From NCBI RefSeq assembly GCF_013035425.1, contig NZ_WQHX01000009.1, positions 39,533 to 103,532 on the forward strand: DNA of 64,000 nt, read 5' to 3'. Positions within the stretch are counted from its first letter, which is position 1, and every line of letters starts with the position of its first letter. The translations under genes and the position numbers were made by a program. The notes below the pieces were generated by a model that was given only the letters and a program-made list of their open reading frames with translations, had not been told where the DNA came from and made no database searches. Of this stretch, positions 43,166 through 50,846 are shown one piece after another. Source of the DNA: Ruegeria arenilitoris. GTDB lineage: Bacteria > Pseudomonadota > Alphaproteobacteria > Rhodobacterales > Rhodobacteraceae.

Positions 43166-43828
43166 TTATGAGCGGGCTGTGACGCTATCTTCGGCAGAGT
43201 ATAGAAAAGCGGTCGAGCCGATTTTTACATTTGGGTAGAGATCATTGATATGAGCCATGATCATTCTCACACATCCAGAACTTGCGCGACCACCGATGCT
43301 TCTGGGCTGAGGTGTGCCGTGAATTCTGAGATATGTATCTCGATCCCCAACGTATAGATAGAGAGCTCGAGAGCCGAGAGCATTACTTGGCCCGGGTTCC
43401 ATACCATCCCGGAATTCCGCGTATTCGGGGTTGCGCTCAATCATTGAAGCCGTTGGCGTCCAATGTGGCCACTCGACCTTGCGCCGGATAGCATAGGTTC
43501 CGGGCTCGTAAAGGTTCCCACGCGCGATCGCTACGCCATAGCGCATTGCCGTCCCGCCTTCCTCGATATGGTAAAGATAGCGCGCGACGGCATCGACATG
43601 GATGTCACCAGGAACCAAACCATCATTTGCTACGACACGTCGTGGTAAAAAACGGTCATGAACGCCCCATGGATTTGAGGTCGCTGGATCGTAATCAAAT
43701 GGTGTGACCTGGCTGTCCCAATAGGTCTTTTGCGACGAGGTTGGCCATGTTTTGGCGATCAATGGACTGGCCGCAGACGCCGAGAACAGCGCAGTGGTTG
43801 ATTGAATGAAATGGCGCCTTGTCAGCAT
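43166..43828 (-). CDS. L,D-transpeptidase with Tat-like signal
   Basis: 220 residues from the Met at 43828 (an ATG at 43837 is also possible). The export signal has a twin-Arg: 'LTRRHFIQSTTALFSASAASPLIA'-like. The YkuD core is 'HIDAVARYLYHIEEGG'-like, 'LYEPGTYAIRRKVEWPHWTPT', and catalytic 'YLRIHGT' with 'GGRASSGCVRM'. It forms 3-3 peptidoglycan bridges or anchors lipoproteins. A MerR-type promoter lies at 43890-43920. Confidence 0.9.
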   Translation of the reverse strand: MLTRRHFIQSTTALFSASAASPLIAKTWPTSSQKTYWDSQVTPFDYDPATSNPWGVHDRFLPRRVVANDGLVPGDIHVDAVARYLYHIEEGGTAMRYGVAIARGNLYEPGTYAIRRKVEWPHWTPTASMIERNPEYAEFRDGMEPGPSNALGSRALYLYVGDRDTYLRIHGTPQPRSIGGRASSGCVRMIMAHINDLYPNVKIGSTAFLYSAEDSVTARS

Positions 43829-43889
43829 GAGTCTCATCCTGGTTCACGAGATTAATGTGTTCACATCGCTTTTTAGCGATCAAATTCCA

Positions 43890-43920
43890 ACTATAAAGGT
43901 TCTGGCAGCTAGAGCTTCAA
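43890..43920 (-). promoter_or_regulatory. MerR-family promoter of the L,D-transpeptidase gene
   Basis: Minus strand: TTGAAG (43920-43915), a 19-base spacer with CTCTAGCTGCCAGAACC, then TATAGT (43895-43890). The half-site CTCTAG is the same as in the P-type ATPase promoter. Confidence 0.75.
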
Positions 43921-44114
43921 GAGGTTTCAGGTAACGCTTAGTTTATCCAGTCGATCAGGTGCGCGGTGGCGTGAACTCTGATTTGATCGAGTTTGCTTTT
44001 GACTGGGTCATAAAAGCAATAGTGAGAACCGAAATGCCCATTGTAGTTGCTTCATGTTTTCAGTTTCCGGCGATGCAAGCCAAAGGAACAAGACGGGAAT
44101 TCGGCGCGGCTTGC

Positions 44115-44182
44115 TCAATGGTGCCGATTCCGTAACTGACCCGGTAACTGTGAGCGAACAGCCGCGAGTCAGAAGACCTGCC
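44115..44182 (+). ncRNA. degenerate cobalamin riboswitch
   Basis: The stretch keeps recognisable cobalamin riboswitch pieces in order: GGTGCC at the start, 'AACTGTGAGCG' and the B12-box-like 'GAGTCAGAAGACCTGCCG' (consensus AGnCAGGAGACC). The middle arm with CCACTGG/GGGAAGG is missing. It precedes a truncated cobalt-uptake gene start at 44216, so it looks like a decayed regulatory leader. Confidence 0.55.
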
Positions 44183-44215
44183 GAAAGGCGCCGGGTGCGG
44201 CTTTGGGGAAAGAAA

Positions 44216-44299
44216 GTGCATATCGAACCGGGCATCGTGAACGGCGCCAAAATCGCGCTTTCCAGTGTTGCCGCCGCAGGTCGGTTACTTACACGGTGA
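44216..44299 (+). pseudogene. N-terminal fragment of CbiM-like cobalt ECF transporter gene
   Basis: From a GTG behind GGGGAAAG: (M)HIEPGIVNGAKIALSSVAAAG, the conserved N-terminus of CbiM-type energy-coupling-factor permeases, whose His2 is a metal ligand. After about 22 residues the sequence departs from the family and stops at 44299. With the damaged riboswitch before it, this is the left end of a deleted B12-regulated cobalt importer. Confidence 0.6.
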
Positions 44300-44396
44300 A
44301 AGTCTGATCAAAAGATAAAGCGGAGACCTCAACTGAACGCCGCAAAGAACCAGAGTTTAAGGGGCCAGTGCTTATTGTGGCACGCCACATATACTT

Positions 44397-45038
44397 TTAG
44401 CCGTTAGCAATCTGCACCCAACGGTCAGGGTGAATCGGGTCCTGTATTCGAAGGAATAGATACCTTGTTTCCTTCCACGTTTTGATCTTGTTCGTAACAT
44501 TGTCCAGAACCAAGTCGCCTTCACTTGAGCGATAAACTAGAACAGCATGGCCACTGCGATTGGTGTCCAAGACAGTTGCGATAAGTAGCTTTGTAGGGTC
44601 CAAACCGTTCTGCATAAGCTCAAACTTCTTTTGCAACGCGAAGTCTTCGCAGTCTCCCGACCCTTGCGTCGGCAAGGTCCAGTATTCCTTTGTCCCATAT
44701 TGGCTTTGATCCGAAACGGCGCAGATCTTCTGATTTACACGCGTATTGATCGTTTTAACGATCTGTTTCTCCCGCGCTTCGGGAAGACCAGAACTACGAG
44801 TGTTCGCGCACGCCCACGAATAATCTTTGCATAGTGATTTGGCACCCGACGGCGCTTGAATCTCTCTATCTAGATTGATCAAAGGAAGCTCAGAGGCTTG
44901 CAATGTAGCGGTAGAGACAAAGTAGCTGCATATGAAACCGGCTATCGATAGATAAGCCGGTATCTTTTTCGAAAACCTTTCCTGAGCTAAAGTGTTTTTT
45001 TTATGTCTGCCTTCCCCATGCTCAGTTTTCCAGTGCAT
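44397..45038 (-). CDS. BTLCP-type transglutaminase-like cysteine protease, copy 1
   Basis: 213 residues as read from the Met at 45038. Signal sequence 'AYLSIAGFICSYFVSTATLQA'. The catalytic triad of bacterial transglutaminase-like cysteine proteases (LapG-like family) is visible: Cys in 'GSGDCEDFALQKKFEL', His in 'NRSGHAVLVYRS', Asp in 'GDLVLDNVT'. Relative to copy 2, a one-base loss in an A8 tract (44995-45002) puts the ancestral ATGGGG start out of frame, and the AGAGGA site is lost. Expression may be weak or dependent on slippage. Confidence 0.75.
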   Translation of the reverse strand: MHWKTEHGEGRHKKNTLAQERFSKKIPAYLSIAGFICSYFVSTATLQASELPLINLDREIQAPSGAKSLCKDYSWACANTRSSGLPEAREKQIVKTINTRVNQKICAVSDQSQYGTKEYWTLPTQGSGDCEDFALQKKFELMQNGLDPTKLLIATVLDTNRSGHAVLVYRSSEGDLVLDNVTNKIKTWKETRYLFLRIQDPIHPDRWVQIANG

Positions 45039-45207
45039 CCGCGGCTGCCGGACCAAGAGCACTCTATCGCATGCCTTCATGTTCTGCGATGCTTTGCAAC
45101 AGCTTATCTGTCCTTGGATACAGAGCGGCAAAAACCCGCACGCTCGCTGTACTTGCCGCTTTGACCTGCTGAACCCACGTAGTTGTCTTCTCAGCCAGGA
45201 ATGTCAC

Positions 45208-45711
45208 TCAGGAGTCATCGCCGTCAGGCTGGACGGTCACTTTGGCCTCTACGGGCACACCCTCAACCATCAGAGGGTTGTGGCTGTTGCCATTGAGAGA
45301 AACTTTTACCTCAACATCGCCATCGGGGAGCGACGGAAGGTGTAACCAATTGGCATAAAGGCGGCCCAGCTTTTCGCCGTTGATATAAACATGCGCGTGA
45401 CCTTCGCCTGGAACGTCAGCCGAGGAAGCATTTTCCGGAGCAAAGCGAAAGTTCTGCGGTGTCACACGCAGATTCCAGCCCGCCATAGGATCCTTAATCA
45501 TCTGGATCGCCACACTGGGGGCGTCGCTGTCGGCAGGTAGATTAGTGGCAGCGGAGTGGTCGTGCGCTGCCATCTCCATGTTGCCGCCATGTTGGGCCGG
45601 GTCAGTATGGTCATGGCTCTCAAAGGTGCTACCGCTGCTGGCGGCAATCACAAAGCCAGCACCGCCGCCAAAGACAAGTCCGATGGCAAAGAGAGCGAGA
45701 GAACGGGACAT
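45208..45711 (-). CDS. exported hypothetical protein, His/Asp-rich
   Basis: 167 residues with a signal or anchor (MSRSLALFAIGLVFGGGAGFVI). A His-rich linker follows ('SHDHTDPAQHGGNMEMAAHDH'-like, a possible metal ligand region). A small beta domain ends the protein: 'WNLRVTPQNFRFAPEN', 'GHAHVYINGEKLGRLYANWLHL'. The family is not firmly recognised; it is seen near metal-transport genes. It is separated from cbtA by a terminator. Confidence 0.7.
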   Translation of the reverse strand: MSRSLALFAIGLVFGGGAGFVIAASSGSTFESHDHTDPAQHGGNMEMAAHDHSAATNLPADSDAPSVAIQMIKDPMAGWNLRVTPQNFRFAPENASSADVPGEGHAHVYINGEKLGRLYANWLHLPSLPDGDVEVKVSLNGNSHNPLMVEGVPVEAKVTVQPDGDDS

Positions 45712-45730
45712 CTTGTTATCCTCAATAAAG

Positions 45731-45758
45731 AAAACCCCCGCCGGTGTAACCAGCGGGG
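45731..45758 (-). terminator. terminator after cbtA
   Basis: Minus strand: CCCCGC, an 11-base loop, GCGGGG, then GTTTTCTTT. It begins about 20 bases after the cbtA stop. Confidence 0.7.
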
Positions 45759-45777
45759 TAGCAATGGAGGAGCGCGA

Positions 45778-46476
45778 TCAGACTGCAGCGCCAGCGCGCT
45801 TGCCTTCTGTCTGCCAGAAGTAGCCGGTGAAACTGCCCAAGAGTGCCCAGGCGGCCATGCCGATGCCGAAGGCCCGGGCAGCAAAAAGCGCCCCGATTTC
45901 GGTCGGAACCGGCCCAGAGAAACTGTCAGGCTCAGGGGCCCCGATAATATGCGGTACCATTAGCAGCACGGCCGCAATCAGGTAGCTTACCAGGTTACCT
46001 CCAAAGGCAATCAGCCACATGGCTACGCCGGCTGCGGCAACGGTGACCGTCCACCAGATCTGACGCACTCCCACATCTGCTGCCGCCACGCCGGGAACTT
46101 CTGGGGCCAGTGACAAGCCAGGAGCAAAGTGGAAGGCGACAAAGCCCGCAAGACCCCAAAGCAGGCCGGTGCGGCCGTTGATCTCATGCCCCTGACGTTC
46201 GGCTACTGACATCAGCGCCGCCAGGACTAGCGCATAGCCGGTATAGGTAAGCATGGTGAAGATTATGCTGAGACCATCGCGCATCGGCTCGGCGAACATG
46301 CCGGGCAGGTCGGGATGCGCAGTTACGGGATCAGCGCCAAAATGCACCAAGTCACCGCCCTCATAGAGCTCGGCGTGAAGTAGCACGGGCTGCACGAAAT
46401 ACAACTGCAGAAGGGCGGCAATCAGCCCCGCTGCAGCACCAGCGAACAAGCCGCTGGTCAGAATACGACTGAACAT
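45778..46476 (-). CDS. cbtA: cobalt transporter subunit CbtA
   Basis: 232 residues from 'MFSRILTSGLFAGAAAGLI' (ATG at 46476). Five or so membrane segments. Family marks include 'LHAELYEGG', 'TGYALVLAALMSVAERQG', 'GLLWGLAGFVAFHFAPGLSLAPEVPG' and 'WWTVTVAAAGVAMWLIAFG'. It is predicted to be the integral component of a B12-regulated cobalt importer together with CbtB, encoded four bases upstream. Confidence 0.92.
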   Translation of the reverse strand: MFSRILTSGLFAGAAAGLIAALLQLYFVQPVLLHAELYEGGDLVHFGADPVTAHPDLPGMFAEPMRDGLSIIFTMLTYTGYALVLAALMSVAERQGHEINGRTGLLWGLAGFVAFHFAPGLSLAPEVPGVAAADVGVRQIWWTVTVAAAGVAMWLIAFGGNLVSYLIAAVLLMVPHIIGAPEPDSFSGPVPTEIGALFAARAFGIGMAAWALLGSFTGYFWQTEGKRAGAAV

Positions 46477-46480
46477 TGTC

Positions 46481-46651
46481 TTAGTGGCAGGGGAAGCCAG
46501 TTGCGTGGCGCACATCATGAGCCGCGTCATGCAGGCCAGAAGCCTGAACATGGCCAGTCACGGTAATGATCCCCAGACCCAGAACCACGGCGAATACTGC
46601 AGGCAGAAAGGATGCGCCAGCGGCGGATGCCTTGATCGTTTTTGTCGTCAT
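46481..46651 (-). CDS. cbtB: cobalt transporter subunit CbtB
   Basis: 56 residues from an ATG behind AGGAGG. One membrane helix ('FLPAVFAVVLGLGIITVTGHV') and the CbtB C-terminal His box 'LHDAAHDVRHATGFPCH', which probably binds cobalt. The riboswitch upstream controls it and cbtA. Confidence 0.93.
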   Translation of the reverse strand: MTTKTIKASAAGASFLPAVFAVVLGLGIITVTGHVQASGLHDAAHDVRHATGFPCH

Positions 46652-46699
46652 TTTAATCCTCCTCGCCGTCACACCCGACGGCATAAGTTGTGTCCATTC

Positions 46700-46865
46700 T
46701 ACGGCCGGTCTCCTGACTCGCAGGTCACAGCAGACTTCCCCCTTCCCGGCGCCATTACGCCAGTGGTATTGGAAGGCCGCTCGCCGCTCACAGTCGCGGG
46801 GGCGGTCAAGGCTTCAGTGCAGTAGTTTAATGCACCGTCCTCATTCCCGTTTCAGTCCCAGTGCG
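46700..46865 (-). ncRNA. cobalamin riboswitch upstream of cbtBA
   Basis: Read on the minus strand, all core elements are present in order: GGTGC, 'CCCGCGACTGTGAGCGG', CCACTGG, GCGCCGGGAAGG, and the B12 box 'GCGAGTCAGGAGACC'. It ends about 50 bases before cbtB. Bound adenosylcobalamin should switch the cobalt importer off. Confidence 0.92.
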
Positions 46866-47082
46866 TAAGCACCTTTGGACACCGTAGAAGCCTTTATTCT
46901 TCCATAGTGCTGCGTTCCGTCAAGTACGAAAGCGACATCATAGCATTCTGCAGCGGTTAATCTTAAGTAATGGCAGGTTTGGTTTAGATTTTGGCCGCTA
47001 AGTGCAGAAGGCTAAGTCGAAAAACACAAACTGTAAGCTGAAAACTCCACACCGGAGTTTTGGCCGGCAAGTTGCATGTGGG

Positions 47083-47418
47083 CTATCTTTTTTGTGCCGG
47101 TATACGTGCAATCGCCTTGAAACGTAGCTTACCTAGCTTCCTGGCGTCAGCGAAGTCGCCGTCAGTACTGTCCTCATACATCCGCATGAAAATCATTATG
47201 TCCGGAAGATCGACTGCAGTAATCTCTCCGAACAGATAGGCGGTCTTGCCGCTTTGTCGCACCGCCAACGTCTGTGGTCGGCGACAACCGGACATGCAAT
47301 CTACTTGCTGCAACTCGGCTTGCACCCCCGATGCCTCCAGCGTTGCGGCTAGCTGATTATAAAGGGTGGAATCCGCGTCGCGGCAGGTTCTGCAAAGCGT
47401 GAGGGTAGGCAGGCACAT
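47083..47418 (-). CDS. DUF1636 metal-binding protein
   Basis: 111 residues: 'LTLCRTCRDAD' and 'VDCMSGCRRPQTLAV' give four cysteines in a thioredoxin-like ferredoxin arrangement, as in DUF1636. The end 'GKLRFKAIARIP' is also typical. Family members accompany cobalamin/cobalt genes, matching cbtBA next door. It may bind an Fe-S cluster or cobalt. It appears to have its own promoter. Confidence 0.8.
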   Translation of the reverse strand: MCLPTLTLCRTCRDADSTLYNQLAATLEASGVQAELQQVDCMSGCRRPQTLAVRQSGKTAYLFGEITAVDLPDIMIFMRMYEDSTDGDFADARKLGKLRFKAIARIPAQKR

Positions 47419-47649
47419 GCGTCAGGCTGATCCTTGATCGAGAACTTCCATCTGAGATTTCATATTTGCTGGTCGGTTGTTAGCTCGGTTTCAATACCTG
47501 TTTTGACTCTAAATCTGGAAAAGAGTCTATACTCGAGCAACAAGCACACATTAGCCCTAGCCCTCTAAAACTATGCAAATACACCGAGTGCGAGACGGGG
47601 ATTTGGCAGAGCGAAGAAGCAACCATCAGACGAAGAGATTTCCAAGTTT
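47419..47649. other. AT-rich intergenic DNA
   Basis: No gene or convincing site seen between the DUF1636 start and the transposase relic. It probably holds the DUF1636 promoter. Confidence 0.3.
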
Positions 47650-48275
47650 CTATGTGAGATTGAGCTGAAGCAGGTGGTAGGCGATGAAGTGGAACAGCTC
47701 ACGCGAAACATCTTTGTTCTTCAATAATCTGAAACAGCATTGCCTCCGGGATCGGCTCGCCATTACACGCCTATTTTCAGGTCCGCGCGCACCGCGCCTC
47801 CCAAGGTGAATTCTGGGACGCGACAGGTTCTTGTAGCGCGTAACTAGGTTCGTTCTATCGTCATTTACAGTCCAGATCCGGGACATATAGCGGGGTTCGT
47901 GCTTGATCGTTACCACGACCGATCATGGGACTGAATGCGTCGCGCCAACTGACGACATTCAAAAGAAAGTACGCTGATGCGAAACGCCTAGGCATCAAAA
48001 ACTTTTCTGTCTGCGTCACCAGAACTGAGGATCGCCCAAGCTGCCATCGGTGCTCGCCGCAACCCGCTGTGACGGGTGTTGTGATAACGGCATATCTCCG
48101 GGTGCAGCCAGTCTTCGAACTCCTCCAATGTCATCGACGCAGTGCCGGAGCCGTCGCATTTCCCCTTATCCTTGGGGGATGATTGCGTTCTTCCCTAAAG
48201 TAGATGAACGGCCTCCATGGTCGTCCTAATCAGGCGTTCGATATCGTCGCCGTAATGCGCTCGACCCAGTGGCCT
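47650..48275 (-). pseudogene. decayed TniA/Mu-type DDE transposase, C-terminal part
   Basis: Minus-strand fragments in three frames line up with the C-terminal half of TniA-like transposases: 'AHYGDDIERLIRTTMEAVHLL', then 'TLEEFEDWLHPEICRYHNTRHSG' (around 48130-48050), then 'NVVSWRDAFSPMIGRG', then 'PRYMSRIWTVNDDRTNLVTRYKNLSRP'. Several frameshifts and stops separate them. The N-terminal catalytic half is missing. It lies between the two BTLCP copies and may be linked with their duplication. Confidence 0.7.
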
Positions 48276-48551
48276 TTACTTGACGGAGATACCCCAATCT
48301 GAGCAGGTCAAATGGAAGGTTTCGCTGCGGAAACGCGCCCATTGTCTACGTGTATGGCTTGCGGAATCCCAGCAGTAGGCCAATACAACACCTCGGAGAT
48401 ATCTGGCGCGCGGATCGAATTCGTTCACACGCAATGGTGCAAACACAAGCAGATGGACGAGTCGGACGGAGCAACGAAACTCAAATATGCGCCCAGAACA
48501 ATGCAGGTCGTGACATCAATTGCGAGAGGCAACCAATGTCTACCCAACGGT
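48276..48551. other. non-coding remnant next to transposase relic
   Basis: No coherent frame or recognised family in either orientation; it is probably part of the same decayed element. Confidence 0.3.
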
Positions 48552-49175
48552 TTAGCCGCTAGAAACCTGCACCCAACGGTCAGGGTGTAGTGGGTCCTGT
48601 ATTCTTAGGAATAGATACCTAGTTTCCTTCCACGTTTTGATCCTGTTGGTAACATTGTCCAGAACCAAATCGCCTTCACTCGAGCGATAGACTAGAACAG
48701 CATGGCCACTGCGATTGGTGTCCAAGACAGTTGCAATTAGTAGCTTCGTAGGATCCAAACCGTTCTGCACAAGTTCAAACTTCTTTTGCAAAGCGAAGTC
48801 TTCGCAATCTCCTGATCCTTGCGTCGGCAGGGTCCAGTACTCCTTTGTTCCATATTGGCTTTGATCCGAAACGGCGCGAATCCTCCGATTGACGCGCATG
48901 TTGATCGTTTTAACGATCTGCTTTTCCTGCGCCTCGGACAGTCCAGAACTACGAGTTTTCGCGCACGCCCAAGAGTAATCATTGCATAGTGATTTGGCCC
49001 CCGACGGCGCTTCAATCTTTCTATCAAGATCGATCAAGGGAAGCTCAGAGGCTTGCAATGTAGCGGCTGACACAAAAAAGCTGTATATAAAACAGATCAT
49101 TGGGAGATAACCCAGCAGGTTTTTCGATAACATTCCCTGAACTAAAGTGGGATTTGTCATATCTGCCTTCTCCAT
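48552..49175 (-). CDS. BTLCP-type transglutaminase-like cysteine protease, copy 2
   Basis: 207 residues from the ATG at 49175 behind AGAGGAACGAGC. A signal sequence ends 'FFVSAATLQA'. The mature part is about 90% identical by eye to copy 1, with the same Cys ('GSGDCEDFAL'), His ('SGHAVLVY') and Asp ('LVLDNVT'). The LapG-like family cleaves large surface adhesins or other periplasmic proteins. No adhesin or LapD-like partner lies in the window. Confidence 0.85.
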   Translation of the reverse strand: MEKADMTNPTLVQGMLSKNLLGYLPMICFIYSFFVSAATLQASELPLIDLDRKIEAPSGAKSLCNDYSWACAKTRSSGLSEAQEKQIVKTINMRVNRRIRAVSDQSQYGTKEYWTLPTQGSGDCEDFALQKKFELVQNGLDPTKLLIATVLDTNRSGHAVLVYRSSEGDLVLDNVTNRIKTWKETRYLFLRIQDPLHPDRWVQVSSG

Positions 49176-49300
49176 GCTCGTTCCTCTGAGGTATCCAAAC
49201 TTCCCGGGCCAATGTATTTCATTCCAAGCCTTCATGTGCTTTGAGGCATTGCAACAGCTTCTTAGCCTCTAGGGGTAAAGCGGCAAAAATTTGCAGATTC
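48552..49300 (-). repeat. second copy of a dispersed duplication (first at 44397-45140)
   Basis: Similarity covers the BTLCP gene, its leader (GAGCATGG.GAAGGCAGA) and some sequence upstream: the words 'GCCTTCATG', 'TTGCAACAGCTT' and 'AGCGGCAAAAA' occur in both near 45075-45140 and 49230-49290. The copies are direct repeats about 4.15 kb apart. Confidence 0.75.
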
Positions 49301-49523
49301 TTTGGTATTTCTTCCTTAGTTGACAGCATCAGAGCATCCACGCCATCACCAGTCCGGCATAGCTAACAGAGCGAATTAGAGGGTAAGCTGATCGCAATTC
49401 TCTCATTCAACAAATATACAACAGAGATCGGCCGTCATCGTTTAAGGTTACGAAATACTGGGACAATGAAGCCGCTCCTCCACAAACTGGGATAGGCAGT
49501 TTCGGTTTTTCCGGGCGCTGCAA

Positions 49524-49943
49524 TTAATGGCCGCTAATGACATCTTTGACGACAGGCTCGTTGAGCAACGCCGTTAGCAGGGGGCATGCTGCTTCTCCTT
49601 CAGCACAGGTCTGCACAAGTTCTACCAATGCTTGCTCCAGCCGTTGGAGAGCGGCGATTTTTGACCTAACGTTGTCGAGGTGTCTTGTTGCGACGCCTTC
49701 GGCGTCACGACAGGCTTGCTCCGGCGCTTTGGACAATTCGCGAAGTGCACATGCATCCTGAATAGTAAAGCCAAGATCGCGGCAGCGTTTGATGAATCTG
49801 AGCTCGGATATTTCCCGTTCCGTGTAAGCGCGGCGCCCCGAGGCGGTTCGACCGGCTTTCTCGACTATGCCTTCCCGTTCGTAGTAGCGGATCGTCTCGA
49901 TCGACAGGCCGGTCAATCTCGCCACTTCGCCAATCGCAATCAT
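49524..49943 (-). CDS. merR: mercury-type MerR regulator
   Basis: 139 residues. The winged helix has 'IGEVARLTGLSIETIRYYEREGIV'-like. The three cysteines that bind Hg(II) in MerR are in place: one in 'EQACRDAEGVATRHLD' and two in 'LVQTCAEGEAACPLLTALL'. The latter spacing is the mercury type rather than the Cu or Zn type. It is divergent from the merT-like gene, with a MerR operator between. Confidence 0.9.
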   Translation of the reverse strand: MIAIGEVARLTGLSIETIRYYEREGIVEKAGRTASGRRAYTEREISELRFIKRCRDLGFTIQDACALRELSKAPEQACRDAEGVATRHLDNVRSKIAALQRLEQALVELVQTCAEGEAACPLLTALLNEPVVKDVISGH

Positions 49944-49958
49944 GTGATGACCTTTCCC

Positions 49959-49989
49959 TTGAACCTGTATCCACTACAGGATGCATATT
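49959..49989 (+). promoter_or_regulatory. MerR operator/promoter of the merT-like gene
   Basis: TTGAAC (49959-49964), a 19-base spacer and CATATT (49984-49989), with the dyad CCTGTA TCCAC TACAGG at 49964-49980. Its dyad differs from the CTCTAG/CTATAG sites near 35, 42 and 43 kb, consistent with a different regulator. Confidence 0.75.
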
Positions 49990-50088
49990 GTCGGTCATGA
50001 TGTCGAATTTCGCAAACCGCACGAAGCAAAAATCGAGGAAGCCGAACCGGCTTCCGCCCAAGATCGTCAAAGTCGGAGAAAGCTGACT

Positions 50089-50412
50089 ATGAGCAAATTT
50101 GTAGGGGCGAGTTTTCTTGGATCGTTTACCGCATTTGGCGTTGCGACCTGCTGCATCTTGCCGATGGCCTTGATTTTACTTGGCTTGGGAGGGAGCTGGC
50201 TGGCCGTATTTGGCAAGATCGCCGCCGCGAGTTATTACGTGCTCGGCGGTTCGACGGCCCTGCTGTTTCTCTCTGGCATCGTCGCGTACCGCCATGGTTC
50301 ACTCGACCGCCTCAAATGGTGGCTGACAGGCAGTTTTGCGTTAACGACCATCGCTTGGGTTATCGTACTCAACGAAATCCGAATAAATGATTTCCTGATA
50401 ACCTTAATGTGA
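50089..50412 (+). CDS. MerT-like mercuric ion transport protein
   Basis: 107 residues, three membrane helices. 'ATCCILPMALILLGLGGSWL' in helix 1 has the MerT Cys-Cys pair and the family pattern. The second cysteine pair of classical MerT in the cytoplasmic loop is absent. It would carry Hg(II) inward to a reductase, but no merA or merP is present here. Start at 50089 behind CGGAGAAAG. Confidence 0.8.
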   Translation: MSKFVGASFLGSFTAFGVATCCILPMALILLGLGGSWLAVFGKIAAASYYVLGGSTALLFLSGIVAYRHGSLDRLKWWLTGSFALTTIAWVIVLNEIRINDFLITLM

Positions 50413-50416
50413 CGCC

Positions 50417-50635
50417 ATGAGTGAAGAACGCCCGAACCTTGTCAGCACGATCATCTGCCCGGAATGTGGACATTCAAAACCTGAAACGATGCCAGCAGAT
50501 GCGTGCCAGTGGTTCTACGAATGCACATCTTGCGGAAAAGTCCTGAAGCCACTTCCCGGCGATTGCTGCGTCTACTGTTCCTACGGATCGGCCCCATGCC
50601 CGCCAATTCAGGCGGGCGACAAATGCTGCGGTTGA
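50417..50635 (+). CDS. small Cys-rich GDCCVYCS-type protein
   Basis: 72 residues with two zinc-ribbon-like pairs ('ICPECGHSK', 'ECTSCGKV') and the C-terminal signature 'PLPGDCCVYCSYGSAPCPPIQ' ending 'DKCCG'. This type of small protein regularly accompanies mer and other metal-resistance genes. It may buffer metal. It directly follows merT. Confidence 0.8.
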   Translation: MSEERPNLVSTIICPECGHSKPETMPADACQWFYECTSCGKVLKPLPGDCCVYCSYGSAPCPPIQAGDKCCG

Positions 50636-50659
50636 TACGGCGACCGGGATGTCGGTTTT

Positions 50660-50703
50660 GTCCGCAAAGCCAGTCATCAGACTTTGCGGACGCAGGTATT
50701 TTT
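50660..50703 (+). terminator. hairpin and U-run after the mer genes
   Basis: A perfect 10-bp stem GTCCGCAAAG / CTTTGCGGAC with a 12-base loop (50660-50691), and TTTTTT at 50698-50703. Confidence 0.6.
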
Positions 50704-50846
50704 TCACCGTAGGCTGGAACTTGCTCGGTAGGACAAGGCAGGCGTGAAGTCACGGATCAACTGTTTTGCCGTGAAGAATGTCACGTAAACCGGGCAGAAG
50801 AAGCGAGCGTCGTGTTTTTCAGGATCTCGCCAGCGCTACTGGTACT

